The notes below the pieces were generated by a model that was given only the letters and a program-made list of their open reading frames with translations, was not told where the DNA came from and ran no database searches. DNA of 64,000 nucleotides from a bacterium (GTDB taxonomy: Bacteria; Actinomycetota; Acidimicrobiia; Spongiisociales; Spongiisociaceae): assembly GCA_028821265.1 (NCBI GenBank), contig JAPPGU010000085.1:1-64000 (forward strand), read 5' to 3'. Below, in pieces: positions 33,164-41,592 of this stretch. Every line of letters begins with the position of its first letter. The stretch's first letter is position 1. Both the position numbers and the translations under genes were made by a program.

Positions 33164-33609
33164 TCCACGTCACGCGCCTCCCTTCGCGGATGGTGGACGA
33201 ACGCGGCACTGGCGCCATCGACCTGGTGCTGGTGTCGGCCTTCATCCTGATCCCGTTCGCCATGCTGCTGCTCAGCTTCCCCATCCGGATGGAATACCGG
33301 GCCATGGCCGACGCCGCCGCCAGGGAAGCGGTACGAGCCTGCGCCACCGCCTTCGACCCGGAGACGGGACAGGACCGGGCCGAGGCTGTGGCCCGCCAGA
33401 TCCTGGCCGAGCGGAGCCTGGGTCCGGGTGAGACCGACCTCTCGATCGACTGCCGGACCTCCTGGGCTCCGGGAGGCGTGGTGAGCGCCCGCGTGTCGCT
33501 GAACGTGCCGGCTATCGACGTGATGGGAACCTGGACGGTGGGATCGTGGACCGTCACCAGTAGCTACCGGGAGCAGATGGAGCCCTACCGGAGCATCCCG
33601 CGCCCATGA
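33160..33609 (+). CDS. TadE-like pilus-assembly protein 2
   Basis: A 149-residue protein starting at a GTG that overlaps the previous stop in GTGA. The N-terminal DERGTGAIDLVLVSAFILIP is a TadE-like helix with Asp where Glu is usual. The exported part (SIDCRTSWAPGGVVSARVSL) is beta-rich. It is a second minor-pilin-like protein in the same operon. Exact role unknown; the order small-pilin, small-pilin, TadG-like is common in actinobacterial tad clusters. Confidence 0.72.
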   Translation: MIHVTRLPSRMVDERGTGAIDLVLVSAFILIPFAMLLLSFPIRMEYRAMADAAAREAVRACATAFDPETGQDRAEAVARQILAERSLGPGETDLSIDCRTSWAPGGVVSARVSLNVPAIDVMGTWTVGSWTVTSSYREQMEPYRSIPRP

Positions 33610-34049
33610 GGCGCGTGGCGAAGGCCGGCCGGCCCGGACCGGCCGGCGATCGAGGCGCCGTCGTGCTGTGGAGCCTGGGACTGCTGCTGATGCTGTTGTT
33701 CGCGGGCGGTCTGGCCCTCGACCTGTGGCGGGTGCTCTCCCGGCACGGCACCCTGGCCGGCATCGCCTACAAGTCGGCCGTAGCGGGGGCCGCCCAGGTG
33801 GTCGAGTCCGACCTGTACCAGAACAGGGTGGTGCTGGATCCGGATCTCGCCGAGGAGGCTGCTCGCCGGTTCGCCGAGGACCAGCCGGACTGGGACGACT
33901 CGATGAACCTCTCCCCCGAAGCGAGCGAGTCGGAGATAGTGGTGGAGTTGACCGAGACGGTCCCGCTGACGCTCATGCGAGTGTTCGCTCCCGCCGGTGG
34001 GATACCGGTCACCGTGACCGCCCGCGCCTCGCCGGCCGAGTTCGAGTGA
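33606..34049 (+). CDS. TadG-like membrane protein
   Basis: A 147-residue protein whose start overlaps the previous gene in ATGA. GDRGAVVLWSLGLLLMLLFA followed by GGLALDLWRVL is the Flp-pilus TadG-type N-terminal helix, while the large TadG exported domain is absent: only about 95 residues follow. These include AGAAQVVESDLY and ELTETVPLTLMRVF. It closes the three-gene set. Mycothione reductase follows 63 bases later and is probably a separate unit. Confidence 0.68.
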   Translation: MRRVAKAGRPGPAGDRGAVVLWSLGLLLMLLFAGGLALDLWRVLSRHGTLAGIAYKSAVAGAAQVVESDLYQNRVVLDPDLAEEAARRFAEDQPDWDDSMNLSPEASESEIVVELTETVPLTLMRVFAPAGGIPVTVTARASPAEFE

Positions 34050-34112
34050 ATCCGGCCGTGCTGCCGGGTCGCCGCGTCTACATTGGCATCTACCCGGAGA
34101 GATGAGGACAAC

Positions 34113-35474
34113 GTGCGCAGTTTCGACCTACTGGTAATCGGCGCAGGCTCGGGCAATTCGGTGATCGGACCCGAACACGACCACTGGGACATCGCCATGG
34201 TGGAGCACGGCCCGTTCGGCGGGACCTGTCTCAACGTGGGATGCCTCCCGTCCAAGATGTTCGTCTACACGGCCGAGGTCGCCGAGCTAGCCGCGGATGG
34301 CGAGCGGCTGGGCCTTCACACCAGCTTCAACGGCGCCGACTGGCCCGCCGTGAGGGATCGTGTCTTCGGGCGAATCGACCCGATCGCCCAGGCGGGCCGT
34401 GACTACCGGGACGGGCTGCCCAACGTCACCGTCTACCCCGTCACCGGACGCTTCGTCGCCCCCAGGCAACTGGCGGTCGGCGACGAGGTGATAACGGCCG
34501 ACCGGGTCGTGCTGGCGGCGGGCGCCCGAGCCGTGGTTCCGCCCGTGCCCGGCCTGGAAGGCGTCGGCTACCACACCTCCGACACGATCATGCGCCTGGA
34601 GCGGCTACCCGAGCGCCTGGTGGTGATCGGCGCCGGCTACATCGCCGCCGAACTGGGGGGTGTCATGGGGGCGCTTGGGTCCAGGGTGACGTTCCTGCTG
34701 CGGGGAGACAGCTTCCTACGAAGGGAGGACGAGGAGATCAGTCGCCGCTTCACCGAGTCCTACACGCGCCGTTTCGACGTGCGTACCCACACCCGGATTC
34801 TCGGGGCTCGCCGGGAAGGTGACGAGGTGGTGTTGCAGATAGCGGACCGCGATGGGGTCACCAGGGACCTGCGGGGTGACGAGCTGCTGGTGGCGACAGG
34901 GCGGAAGCCCAATTCGGACCTGGTGGACGCGGCCGCCGGCGGGCTCGCCGTGGCAGACCGGGGCCAGGTGATCACCGACGACCACCTCCGGACCAACGTG
35001 GACGGTGTGTGGGCACTGGGCGACATCACCAACCCCATCCAGCTCAAGCACGTGGCCAACCACGAAGCCAGGGTGGTGCGCCACAACCTGACCAATTCGG
35101 ACTCCCCGATAGCCGTGGATCACCGCTTCATCCCCCATGCCGTGTTCGGCCATCCGCAGATCGCCGCGGTGGGGTTGACCGAACGCGAGTGCCGGGAACA
35201 GGGCCTCCCATACGTGTCTCATGTCCAGCCCTATTCGGCTGCCGGCTACGGATGGGCCCTGGAGGACACCGAGAGCGTCGCCAAAGTCATCGCCCACCGC
35301 GACACGCGCCGGCTGCTCGGGGGCCATATCATCGGCCCCCAGGCCTCCACCCTCATCCAGCAGCTGATCCAGGGAATGCACTTCGACCTGACCGTCGACC
35401 AGATGGCCCGGGACCAGTACTACATCCACCCGGCCCTACCGGAGGTGGTGGAGCAAGCACTCCTCGAGCTCTAG
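34113..35474 (+). CDS. mtr: Mycothione reductase
   Basis: FAD-dependent disulfide reductase of 453 residues that regenerates mycothiol from mycothione with NADPH. VIGAGSGNSV at the FAD site is characteristic of this branch, and the redox cysteines are in GGTCLNVGCLPSKM. GAGYIAAELGG is the NADPH site, and the C-terminal QYYIHPALPEVVEQ carries the catalytic His. I use the GTG at 34113 after a GAGGA site; the in-frame ATG at 34083 gives a non-homologous tail. A hairpin 20 bases after the stop may be its terminator. Confidence 0.93.
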   Translation: MRSFDLLVIGAGSGNSVIGPEHDHWDIAMVEHGPFGGTCLNVGCLPSKMFVYTAEVAELAADGERLGLHTSFNGADWPAVRDRVFGRIDPIAQAGRDYRDGLPNVTVYPVTGRFVAPRQLAVGDEVITADRVVLAAGARAVVPPVPGLEGVGYHTSDTIMRLERLPERLVVIGAGYIAAELGGVMGALGSRVTFLLRGDSFLRREDEEISRRFTESYTRRFDVRTHTRILGARREGDEVVLQIADRDGVTRDLRGDELLVATGRKPNSDLVDAAAGGLAVADRGQVITDDHLRTNVDGVWALGDITNPIQLKHVANHEARVVRHNLTNSDSPIAVDHRFIPHAVFGHPQIAAVGLTERECREQGLPYVSHVQPYSAAGYGWALEDTESVAKVIAHRDTRRLLGGHIIGPQASTLIQQLIQGMHFDLTVDQMARDQYYIHPALPEVVEQALLEL

Positions 35475-35493
35475 GGTGGAATGTCAGGGAGTG

Positions 35494-35529
35494 CCGGCCC
35501 CACCTCCACTCGTGCGGGTCCGGGGCCGG
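35494..35529 (+). terminator. GC-rich hairpin after mtr
   Basis: CCGGCCCC (35494-35501) pairs with GGGGCCGG (35522-35529) over eight perfect pairs with a 20-base loop, 20 bases after the mtr stop. There is no T-tract, but the position fits a transcript end. Confidence 0.45.
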
Positions 35530-35569
35530 GTCGGCATCGCCCAGGGTCGGCGCGCTACCCTCATCGGTC

Positions 35570-35592
35570 GAGGCTCATGATCTCGGAGCCTC
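35570..35592 (+). promoter_or_regulatory. Perfect 7-bp hairpin in the sthA leader
   Basis: GAGGCTC (35570-35576) and GAGCCTC (35586-35592) are perfect inverted arms around a nine-base loop, ending 61 bases before the sthA ATG. It could be an operator or a leader hairpin. Confidence 0.4.
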
Positions 35593-35653
35593 AGACCTCA
35601 CAAGCAGATGGCGAACCTGGTCCCGCGGGCTCGGGTGAGCGAAAGGATCGGCA

Positions 35654-37060
35654 ATGCCGGGCTATGACTACGACCTAGCGATCATCGGATCGGGGCCGGC
35701 AGGTCAGCGGACCGCCATCCAGGCGGCCGAGCTCGGCAAACGCACCGTCATCCTCGAGAAGGAGCCCCGCGTCGGCGGCATCAACATCTACGCCGGCACG
35801 GTGAGCAAGACCATGCGGGATGCGGTCCTCTACCTCACGGGCTACCGGGAGCGCAACATCTACGGCCAGTCCTACGCCGTGAAGCAGAACATCACGATGG
35901 ACGACCTGATGGTTCGGACCCGCTACGTGATCCAGCAGCAGTCGGACATCCTGCAGAGCCAACTCGCCACCAACCGGGTGGAGACGATCATCGGCGAGGG
36001 CTCTTTCGTCGACAGCCACACCCTGAAGGTACGATCCGAGGAGAACCGGACCGAACGGACCATCACCGCCGACAAGGTGGTGATCGCGGTCGGTTCCTAC
36101 TCCACCGAGCCCCCGGTCGTCTACGCCGACGGGAGGCTGGTCTTCGTGAGCGATCACATGCTCAGCTTGCCGAAGCTGCCCCGGACGCTGACCATCGTCG
36201 GCGCGGGCGCCATCGGCTTGGAATACACCAGCACCTTCGCCGCCCTCGGCATCCGGGTGACCCTCGTGGACCGGAACCACCGCCTGCTCACCTTCGCCGA
36301 CGAGGAACTCGCCGACACGCTCGCCTACCACATGCGACAGACGGGCGTGACCCTGCGCCTGACCGAGGTGGTGTTCGACATCGACTACATGAGGGACGAG
36401 GTGGGTGACCGGGTGCGGGTACAGCTCGAGAGCGGCAAGCAGATCATCAGCGACGCCGTCATGTACTGCGTGGGACGGACGGGCTGTACGGCTTCGCTCA
36501 ACCTCGAGGCGATCGGGCTGGAAGCGGACGCACGCGGCCGCCTCAGCGTCGACGAGAACTACCAGACCAGCGTCGAGGGCGTCTACGCGGTGGGTGGGGT
36601 GATCGGGTTCCCCGACCTGGTCTCGACCTCCCGCATGCAGGGGCGCCTGGCCGCCCGCCATGCGTTCGGGATCGAGCGCGAGGACTTCCAGGACCTCCTC
36701 CCCTACACCATCAAGACCATTCCCGAGGTGGCCATGGTGGGCAAGACCGAGGACCAGCTCAACGAGGAAGGCGTCCCCTTCGAGGTGGGCAAGGCTCGCT
36801 ACCGAGAGACGGAGAGCAGCCTGATGCGAGGCGACGACGTCGGATTCCTCAAGCTGCTGTTCCATCTGAAGACCCGGCAGATCCTCGGGGTGCACATCGT
36901 GGGCGAGAACGCCGCCGAACTGATCCACATCGGCCAGGCTGTCATCGCCTACGACGGAACCATCGACTACTTCGTGGAGTCGGTCATCGGCTATCCCACC
37001 CTTGCCGAGGCATACACCACCGCGGCTCTGGACGGGATCAGACGGCTGGGCGGGTATTAG
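35654..37060 (+). CDS. sthA: Soluble pyridine nucleotide transhydrogenase
   Basis: Flavoprotein of 468 residues that moves hydride between NADPH and NAD. The FAD site is IIGSGPAGQR, the second nucleotide site VGAGAIGLEY and the C-terminal interface GYPTLAEAYTTAALDG. Where disulfide reductases have the redox cysteine pair, this protein reads GGINIYAGTVSKTMRD, with no cysteine at all; that matches SthA, which does not use a disulfide. It stands next to mycothione reductase, a paralogue of the same fold, and the pair may link NADPH balance to thiol reduction. A strong terminator-like hairpin follows. Confidence 0.93.
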   Translation: MPGYDYDLAIIGSGPAGQRTAIQAAELGKRTVILEKEPRVGGINIYAGTVSKTMRDAVLYLTGYRERNIYGQSYAVKQNITMDDLMVRTRYVIQQQSDILQSQLATNRVETIIGEGSFVDSHTLKVRSEENRTERTITADKVVIAVGSYSTEPPVVYADGRLVFVSDHMLSLPKLPRTLTIVGAGAIGLEYTSTFAALGIRVTLVDRNHRLLTFADEELADTLAYHMRQTGVTLRLTEVVFDIDYMRDEVGDRVRVQLESGKQIISDAVMYCVGRTGCTASLNLEAIGLEADARGRLSVDENYQTSVEGVYAVGGVIGFPDLVSTSRMQGRLAARHAFGIEREDFQDLLPYTIKTIPEVAMVGKTEDQLNEEGVPFEVGKARYRETESSLMRGDDVGFLKLLFHLKTRQILGVHIVGENAAELIHIGQAVIAYDGTIDYFVESVIGYPTLAEAYTTAALDGIRRLGGY

Positions 37061-37081
37061 CGCCGACCCATCGGCCCCGGA

Positions 37082-37116
37082 CCGCGGGGAATCGGGCTAA
37101 CTCGTTCCTCCCGCGG
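37082..37116 (+). terminator. Hairpin after sthA
   Basis: CCGCGGG (37082-37088) and CCCGCGG (37110-37116) are perfect 7-bp arms, and GAA/TTC can extend the stem past a two-base bulge. It begins 21 bases after the sthA stop. The 267-base gap to the convergent ABC genes holds this hairpin, the one at 37299-37327, a weak stem at 37120-37136 and no convincing gene. Confidence 0.45.
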
Positions 37117-37298
37117 CAGACGCCGACGTATGGCGTTGCTTGGCCCCCGCCCTACCACCCGGAGCCGTGGACATGCCGGGTCTCTTAGAACAGCGGCAGG
37201 GCCGGAGGCGTCGAGTCCCGCAATCAGTGGCCAGTATCACCAGCGGACGGCATCACACCAAACCGCCATCCGGGAGGGATCGGTCGTGCCGCGCTTGG

Positions 37299-37327
37299 AC
37301 GGTCCCACCGGAGGCCGGGCGGACCGT
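37299..37327 (-). terminator. Hairpin after the ABC permease gene
   Basis: ACGGTCC (37299-37305) and GGACCGT (37321-37327) form a perfect 7-bp stem directly next to the permease stop codon at 37328-37330. It is a good terminator candidate for the minus-strand ABC operon, though without a T-tract. Confidence 0.45.
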
Positions 37328-38131
37328 TCAGCTCTTCTTGGCCACCCGGACGTAGCGGCGTACCGCCAGGGGCGCGAAGACGGCGATGATCAGGCAGGCC
37401 CAGAACACGGTGTAGACAACCGGGTTCTGCAGGGGCCAGGACGCCGGTTCGGGGGCTCCCGGCGGGATGTTCCCGAACAACTCCCTGACCGCCTGGACCA
37501 GGGACGAGATCGGGTTCCACTCGGCGAACACCCTCAGCACCGAAGGGAGGCTCTCGGCCGGCACGAAGGTGTTGGCGATGAACGTCATCGGGAAGATCAC
37601 GATGAAGGAGGCGTTGTTGAGCACCTCCGGGCTGGGCACCGACAGGCCGAGCAGGGCCATTATCCAGGAGACGGAGTAGGCGAACAGGAGCAGCAGCAGG
37701 AAGCCGGCCAGAGCGTCGAGCAGGCTTCCCCTGACGCGCCATCCCACGATGAGTCCGGCTGTCGCCATGACGGTCAGCGTGATGATGTTGTAGACCACAT
37801 CGCTGGCGGTCCGTCCGAACACCACCGCCGCCCGCGACATGGGCAGTGAACGGAACCTGTCGATGATGCCCTTCTGCATGTCCTCGGCGAGGCCGGCGCC
37901 GGTGAAGGTGGCGCCGAACACCACGGTCTGTCCGAAGATCCCGGCCATGAGGAACTCCCGGTAGGACCCGCCCGGGATGTCGATGGCGCTTCCGAACACG
38001 TAGGCGAACAGCAGGACGAACATGATCGGTGAGAGCAGCACGAACACCAGCACGTCGGGCACCCGCTTGAGCTTGATGAGGTTGCGGCGGGCGATGACCA
38101 GGCCGTCGCCGAGGGCTGACAGGAAGTTCAT
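37328..38131 (-). CDS. ABC-2 type permease, DrrB-like
   Basis: Membrane permease of 267 residues with six hydrophobic segments. RSLPMSRAAVVFGRTASDVV, YVFGSAIDIPGGSYREFLMA and MTFIANTFVPAESLPSVLR mark the DrrB/ABC-2 family. It is the second gene of a two-gene exporter operon; its ATG overlaps the ATPase stop in ATGA. With DrrA-like ATPases these permeases expel hydrophobic compounds such as antibiotics or lipids. No biosynthetic cluster is adjacent, so a drug or lipid exporter is equally possible. Confidence 0.9.
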   Translation of the reverse strand: MNFLSALGDGLVIARRNLIKLKRVPDVLVFVLLSPIMFVLLFAYVFGSAIDIPGGSYREFLMAGIFGQTVVFGATFTGAGLAEDMQKGIIDRFRSLPMSRAAVVFGRTASDVVYNIITLTVMATAGLIVGWRVRGSLLDALAGFLLLLLFAYSVSWIMALLGLSVPSPEVLNNASFIVIFPMTFIANTFVPAESLPSVLRVFAEWNPISSLVQAVRELFGNIPPGAPEPASWPLQNPVVYTVFWACLIIAVFAPLAVRRYVRVAKKS

Positions 38132-39126
38132 CGCGATCCCCTTCCCCTCCGGCCCGGCTTGGCAGGCGGCGGCGTTTCCTCGCCGGACTCCGCGGAAGCA
38201 CCGGTCAGCGCCAGGAACACGTCGTCGAGAGTCGGACGGCGGAGCACCACCTCGCTGATCCGGACCCGGTGACTCTCGAAGGCCTCCAGCACCCCGGCCA
38301 GCTCTCTGGTGCCGCCCGACACGGGCGCGACCACCGTGCGGGACCGTTCGTCGCCCTGCAGCTCTCCAACCGCCGCCCGACCCAGTATCTCGTGGGCCGC
38401 AGGTAGGTCATCCCGGTTGGTCACCTTGACCGCGATTCGCTCGCCGCCCACCATGTCTTTCAATTCGTCAACCGTGCCATGGGCAATGGTCTTGCCCTTG
38501 TCGATGACCAGGACGTCATCGGCCAGCCGGTCGGCTTCCTCCAGGTACTGGGTGGTGAGGAGCAGCGTGGCTCCCTGATCGACCAGGGTGCGGATCAGCC
38601 CCCACAGCTCCCTGCGGCTGATGAGGTCCAGGCCGGTTGTGGGCTCGTCCAGGAACAGCACCGGCGACTCCGCCACCAGCGCCCCGGCCAGGTCGAGTCG
38701 CCGCCTCATGCCTCCCGAGTAGGTCTTGACGGGCCGGTCGGCTGCGTCGGCCAGATCGAACCTGTCCAGGAGCTCCCGGGCCCGGGACCTCGCCTTCTTC
38801 CGGCCGAGGTGGTAGAGACACCCGATCATGTCCAGGTTCTCGAAGCCGGTCAGGTCCTGGTCGACCGCGGCGTACTGGCCGGAGAGGCCGATCAGCTTGC
38901 GGACCTCCGCCGGATCGCTCAGCACGTCGATACCCGCCACCGTGGCGGCGCCCTCGTCGGGCTCGATCAGGGTGGTGAGGACCGATACCGCGGTGGTCTT
39001 GCCGGCCCCGTTCGGCCCGAGCAGGGCGACGATGGTCCCCTCCCGCACCGACAGGTCCAGGCCGTCGAGGGCCACCACCTCCCCGTAACGCTTGACCAGT
39101 CCGGTCGCGTGGATGATCTCTTTCAT
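38128..39126 (-). CDS. ABC exporter ATPase, DrrA-like
   Basis: ATP-binding subunit of 332 residues. Walker A is GPNGAGKTTAVS, the signature is YSGGMRRRLDLAG, Walker B is VLFLDEPTTGLD and the switch His is in LLLTTQYLEEADRLAD, where Gln replaces His (TTQY), as is normal in DrrA-type ATPases. A C-terminal domain of about 100 residues (ERIAVKVTNRDDLPAAHEI) belongs to the drug-resistance ATPase subfamily. It pairs with the next gene. The upstream palindrome at 39197-39215 is a candidate regulator site. Confidence 0.93.
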   Translation of the reverse strand: MKEIIHATGLVKRYGEVVALDGLDLSVREGTIVALLGPNGAGKTTAVSVLTTLIEPDEGAATVAGIDVLSDPAEVRKLIGLSGQYAAVDQDLTGFENLDMIGCLYHLGRKKARSRARELLDRFDLADAADRPVKTYSGGMRRRLDLAGALVAESPVLFLDEPTTGLDLISRRELWGLIRTLVDQGATLLLTTQYLEEADRLADDVLVIDKGKTIAHGTVDELKDMVGGERIAVKVTNRDDLPAAHEILGRAAVGELQGDERSRTVVAPVSGGTRELAGVLEAFESHRVRISEVVLRRPTLDDVFLALTGASAESGEETPPPAKPGRRGRGSR

Positions 39127-39196
39127 CGCTCAATGTCCTGTCGACTACCGGCGAGACCGCGCGGCATCAGGCCCGGCCCTTGATTCTCGGTGGTGT

Positions 39197-39215
39197 GTCT
39201 GTGAAATGGACAGAC
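39197..39215. promoter_or_regulatory. Candidate operator upstream of the DrrAB-like genes
   Basis: GTCTGT-N7-ACAGAC is a perfect 6-bp inverted repeat within 19 bp, about 70 bases upstream of the ATPase start. Exporters of this family are often controlled by TetR or MarR repressors that bind such sites, but no regulator gene is adjacent. Confidence 0.35.
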
Positions 39216-39302
39216 CACTGGCAGCACGGACGACGAGCCCAAATGCCTTCTACGACCACCAACAGGCGAGAGTAGTACGGGAGCCGGGCTATCCGGCCCG
39301 CT

Positions 39303-39809
39303 TCACTCCTCGTCCGCTCCGGCGCGTCCGCCCAGCTCGGCCTCGATCAGCGCCAGGCCGACCTCGTTGCCCTCCAGGCGACCGATACGCTCGCGTATCC
39401 CGGAGACCAACGCCTCCTCCTCCACCTGCTCCACCAGGAAGCCCTGCAGAAACGGCAGGCTCTCCAGGTCGCCCAACTCGGTCGCCAGCCGGTAGAGGTT
39501 CCGTATCCTCCCGGTTACGAACTGTTCGTGCCGCAGGGCCTCCTCGAACACGTGTAGAGGGCTGTCGAACTTGGAGACAGGAGCGTCGATGGCGCCTATC
39601 TCCACCCGCCCGTCCCGGTCCACGACGTAGTCGATGAACATCCGGGCGTGGCCGGCCTCCTCCTCGGACTGCGCGGCCATCCACGAGGCCATGCCGGGAC
39701 GTTCGTCCGCCTCGAAGTAGGCAGCCATCTGGAGGTAGGCGAGAGACGCGCTGAGCTCGCAGGTGATCTGATCGTTGAGTGCCCTCTCCATCCGTTCGGC
39801 TAGTGCCAT
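39303..39809 (-). CDS. Ferritin
   Basis: Iron-storage ferritin of 168 residues from the ATG at 39807-39809. The ferroxidase residues are visible: E18 in ITCELSASLAY, E51/H54 in EEEAGHARMF and a later E in LVEQVEEEA. The sequence MALAERMERALNDQITCEL, then RHEQFVTGRIRNLYRLA, is typical of actinobacterial ferritins. It lacks the haem-binding Met of bacterioferritin as far as I can judge. It is a single gene with its own promoter region, between the ABC operon and the B3/B4 protein. Confidence 0.93.
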   Translation of the reverse strand: MALAERMERALNDQITCELSASLAYLQMAAYFEADERPGMASWMAAQSEEEAGHARMFIDYVVDRDGRVEIGAIDAPVSKFDSPLHVFEEALRHEQFVTGRIRNLYRLATELGDLESLPFLQGFLVEQVEEEALVSGIRERIGRLEGNEVGLALIEAELGGRAGADEE

Positions 39810-39901
39810 CGTGCGCTCCGTTCGATGCTGGTGTACACCGAATGCTACCGAGTGAGGCGGCGCTTGAGGACGCACCGGCCTGCTCGGGCGGTACACGCTT
39901 C

Positions 39902-40612
39902 CTAGTGGTCAGGCTCGTACCGTGGCCGGGATGGCGAGAGCCGTGCCGACTCGATCCGGGCCTGCGGCTGGTGGGCCTCGAGGAGTGCCACCAGATCGCG
40001 GGTGGCGGAAGCAACGTCCTCCTCGGCGCCCTCGTGATGACCCTCCACGGTGTACAGGGCCTCCACCGTGTCCGGACCGGTGGCGCTCTGAGCGCTCTGC
40101 CGCCAGCACCAGCGGCGCGCCGACACCGTGCCCACCCGGTCTACGAAGATGACCTCTCCCACCTCGGGCGAGGTGGTCCTGGAACTGCCCAGATCGTTGA
40201 AACGCTCGTCTCCCTGGGCAAAGCGAACGGTGGTCGACCCCGCAACCCGTTCCTGATCCATCGCCGCGACCGGCAACCCGTACCGGATCGACACCAGGTT
40301 GGCGATGTCCACCAGGCAGTTGATCGACGGGATGTCACCCGCCTTGGTGAGGCGCCGGATCAACGCTTCGGCGGCGTTGCGGTACCGGGTCGGCTGCACA
40401 CCGAAGGCCGAGAAGGTCCTCCTCCAGGCGACGATCGAGGGGACCTCCGAAATGGGCGTACCGCGGAATCGGTCCAGCGAGACAGCCTGCTGCTGCTGGA
40501 AAGCCTTCCGGAGAGCGTCGGGACTCGGGCCGTTGACCAACCCGTCGGCATGGACGACGCCGGCTCGGATGGTCGGGAACCTGGCCGGCACCTCATGGTC
40601 GTACGAGAACAT
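39902..40612 (-). CDS. Stand-alone B3/B4 domain protein
   Basis: A 236-residue soluble protein of the B3/B4 fold found in the editing region of phenylalanyl-tRNA synthetase beta chains. Features include RKAFQQQQAVSLDRF, VPSIVAWRRTFSAFGVQPTR, then RLTKAGDIPSINCLVDIANL and VSARRWCWRQSAQS. Free-standing versions are thought to be editing-like or tRNA-related, but their role is not established. The ATG at 40610-40612 is chosen; longer versions lie inside the permease region. It follows the permease gene by 44 bases on the same strand and may be read through. Confidence 0.85.
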   Translation of the reverse strand: MFSYDHEVPARFPTIRAGVVHADGLVNGPSPDALRKAFQQQQAVSLDRFRGTPISEVPSIVAWRRTFSAFGVQPTRYRNAAEALIRRLTKAGDIPSINCLVDIANLVSIRYGLPVAAMDQERVAGSTTVRFAQGDERFNDLGSSRTTSPEVGEVIFVDRVGTVSARRWCWRQSAQSATGPDTVEALYTVEGHHEGAEEDVASATRDLVALLEAHQPQARIESARLSPSRPRYEPDH

Positions 40613-40656
40613 CGCTTTGGAGGATACGAGACGGGATGGGGCCGCCGACGGATCAG

Positions 40657-41592
40657 CTAGCGCAGGCCGCGCACGAATGGTCTGGCGAGTGCGGCCGGCT
40701 GGACGAACCGTTTGGTGATGAAGTACATGACGACCAGCGTGAGGAGATAGGGAAGAGCCGCCAGGAGCTGGGCGTTCACCTGGTAGCCCAGCACCGGCAC
40801 GGCCAGGCGGAAGGCATCCGCCATCCCGAACAGGAGCGCGCCTATCAGCGTGCCCCGCAGCGTCCACCCACCGAAGTAGACGGCGGCGATGGCGATGAAG
40901 CCCCGGCCGCCGACCACGCCGACGTCGAAGCTTCCCACCTGACCCAGGATCAGGAACGCTCCTCCCAGGCCGGAAAGGACTCCGCCGTAGTAGATGGCTT
41001 GGCGGCGGCGGCCGTTGACGTCCACCCCGGAGACGTCGGCGGCCTGGGGATTCTCGCCCGCGGACCTCACCTCCAAACCCCACCGAGTCCGGTAGAGCAG
41101 CCACCAGGTCAGCGGAATCAGCCCGTACAGCAGGTACGTGGGCCAGGTCTGGCTGAACAGCGCCTGACCGATCACGGGTATGCGCGACAGGAGCGGGATG
41201 GTGACCACCCCGGCCCGCCCTCCGAGGGGGCCGACCGTCGCGTCCAGGAACCCGGCCAGGCCCAGCACGAGAACGTTGACCGTGATTCCCACCACGAACT
41301 GATCGGCGGTGAGCCGGTGGCTCATGTTGGCCGCCACCATCGCCACCGTCGCCCCGGCCACCGCTCCCGCCGCCAGGCCGAGGACGGGTGATCCGGACAG
41401 GTCGTAGGCCATCGTCCCGCCCAACGCGCCCGCCAGCAGTGAGCCTTCCACCGAGATGTTGATGGTTCCCGCCTTCTCGGCCACCAACTCGCCCAGCGCG
41501 GCGAAGGCCAGGAACACCCCGAGCCTCACCGCGCTCCCGTACATGGCGGGACTGGTGAAGATGTCCCCCAGGGCGCCGAGTATGTCGTTCAT
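40657..41592 (-). CDS. BMP-type ABC transporter permease 2
   Basis: Inner-membrane permease of 311 residues with about ten hydrophobic segments. ELVAEKAGTINISVEGSLLA is the signature of the second permease in nucleoside-type (BmpA/PnrA) importers, followed by RSAGENPQAADVSGVDV and IYYGGVLSGLGGAFLIL. The ATG at 41590-41592 overlaps the stop of permease 1. It is the last gene of the transport part of the operon that starts at 48817. The substrate need not be a nucleoside; see the linked sugar-type enzymes. Confidence 0.93.
   Translation of the reverse strand: MNDILGALGDIFTSPAMYGSAVRLGVFLAFAALGELVAEKAGTINISVEGSLLAGALGGTMAYDLSGSPVLGLAAGAVAGATVAMVAANMSHRLTADQFVVGITVNVLVLGLAGFLDATVGPLGGRAGVVTIPLLSRIPVIGQALFSQTWPTYLLYGLIPLTWWLLYRTRWGLEVRSAGENPQAADVSGVDVNGRRRQAIYYGGVLSGLGGAFLILGQVGSFDVGVVGGRGFIAIAAVYFGGWTLRGTLIGALLFGMADAFRLAVPVLGYQVNAQLLAALPYLLTLVVMYFITKRFVQPAALARPFVRGLR

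Noticed and set aside
35654-37060. A mutated mycothione reductase or lipoamide dehydrogenase lacking redox cysteines
   Set aside because: The loss of both cysteines, the length and the conserved motifs fit soluble transhydrogenase, so nothing is broken.
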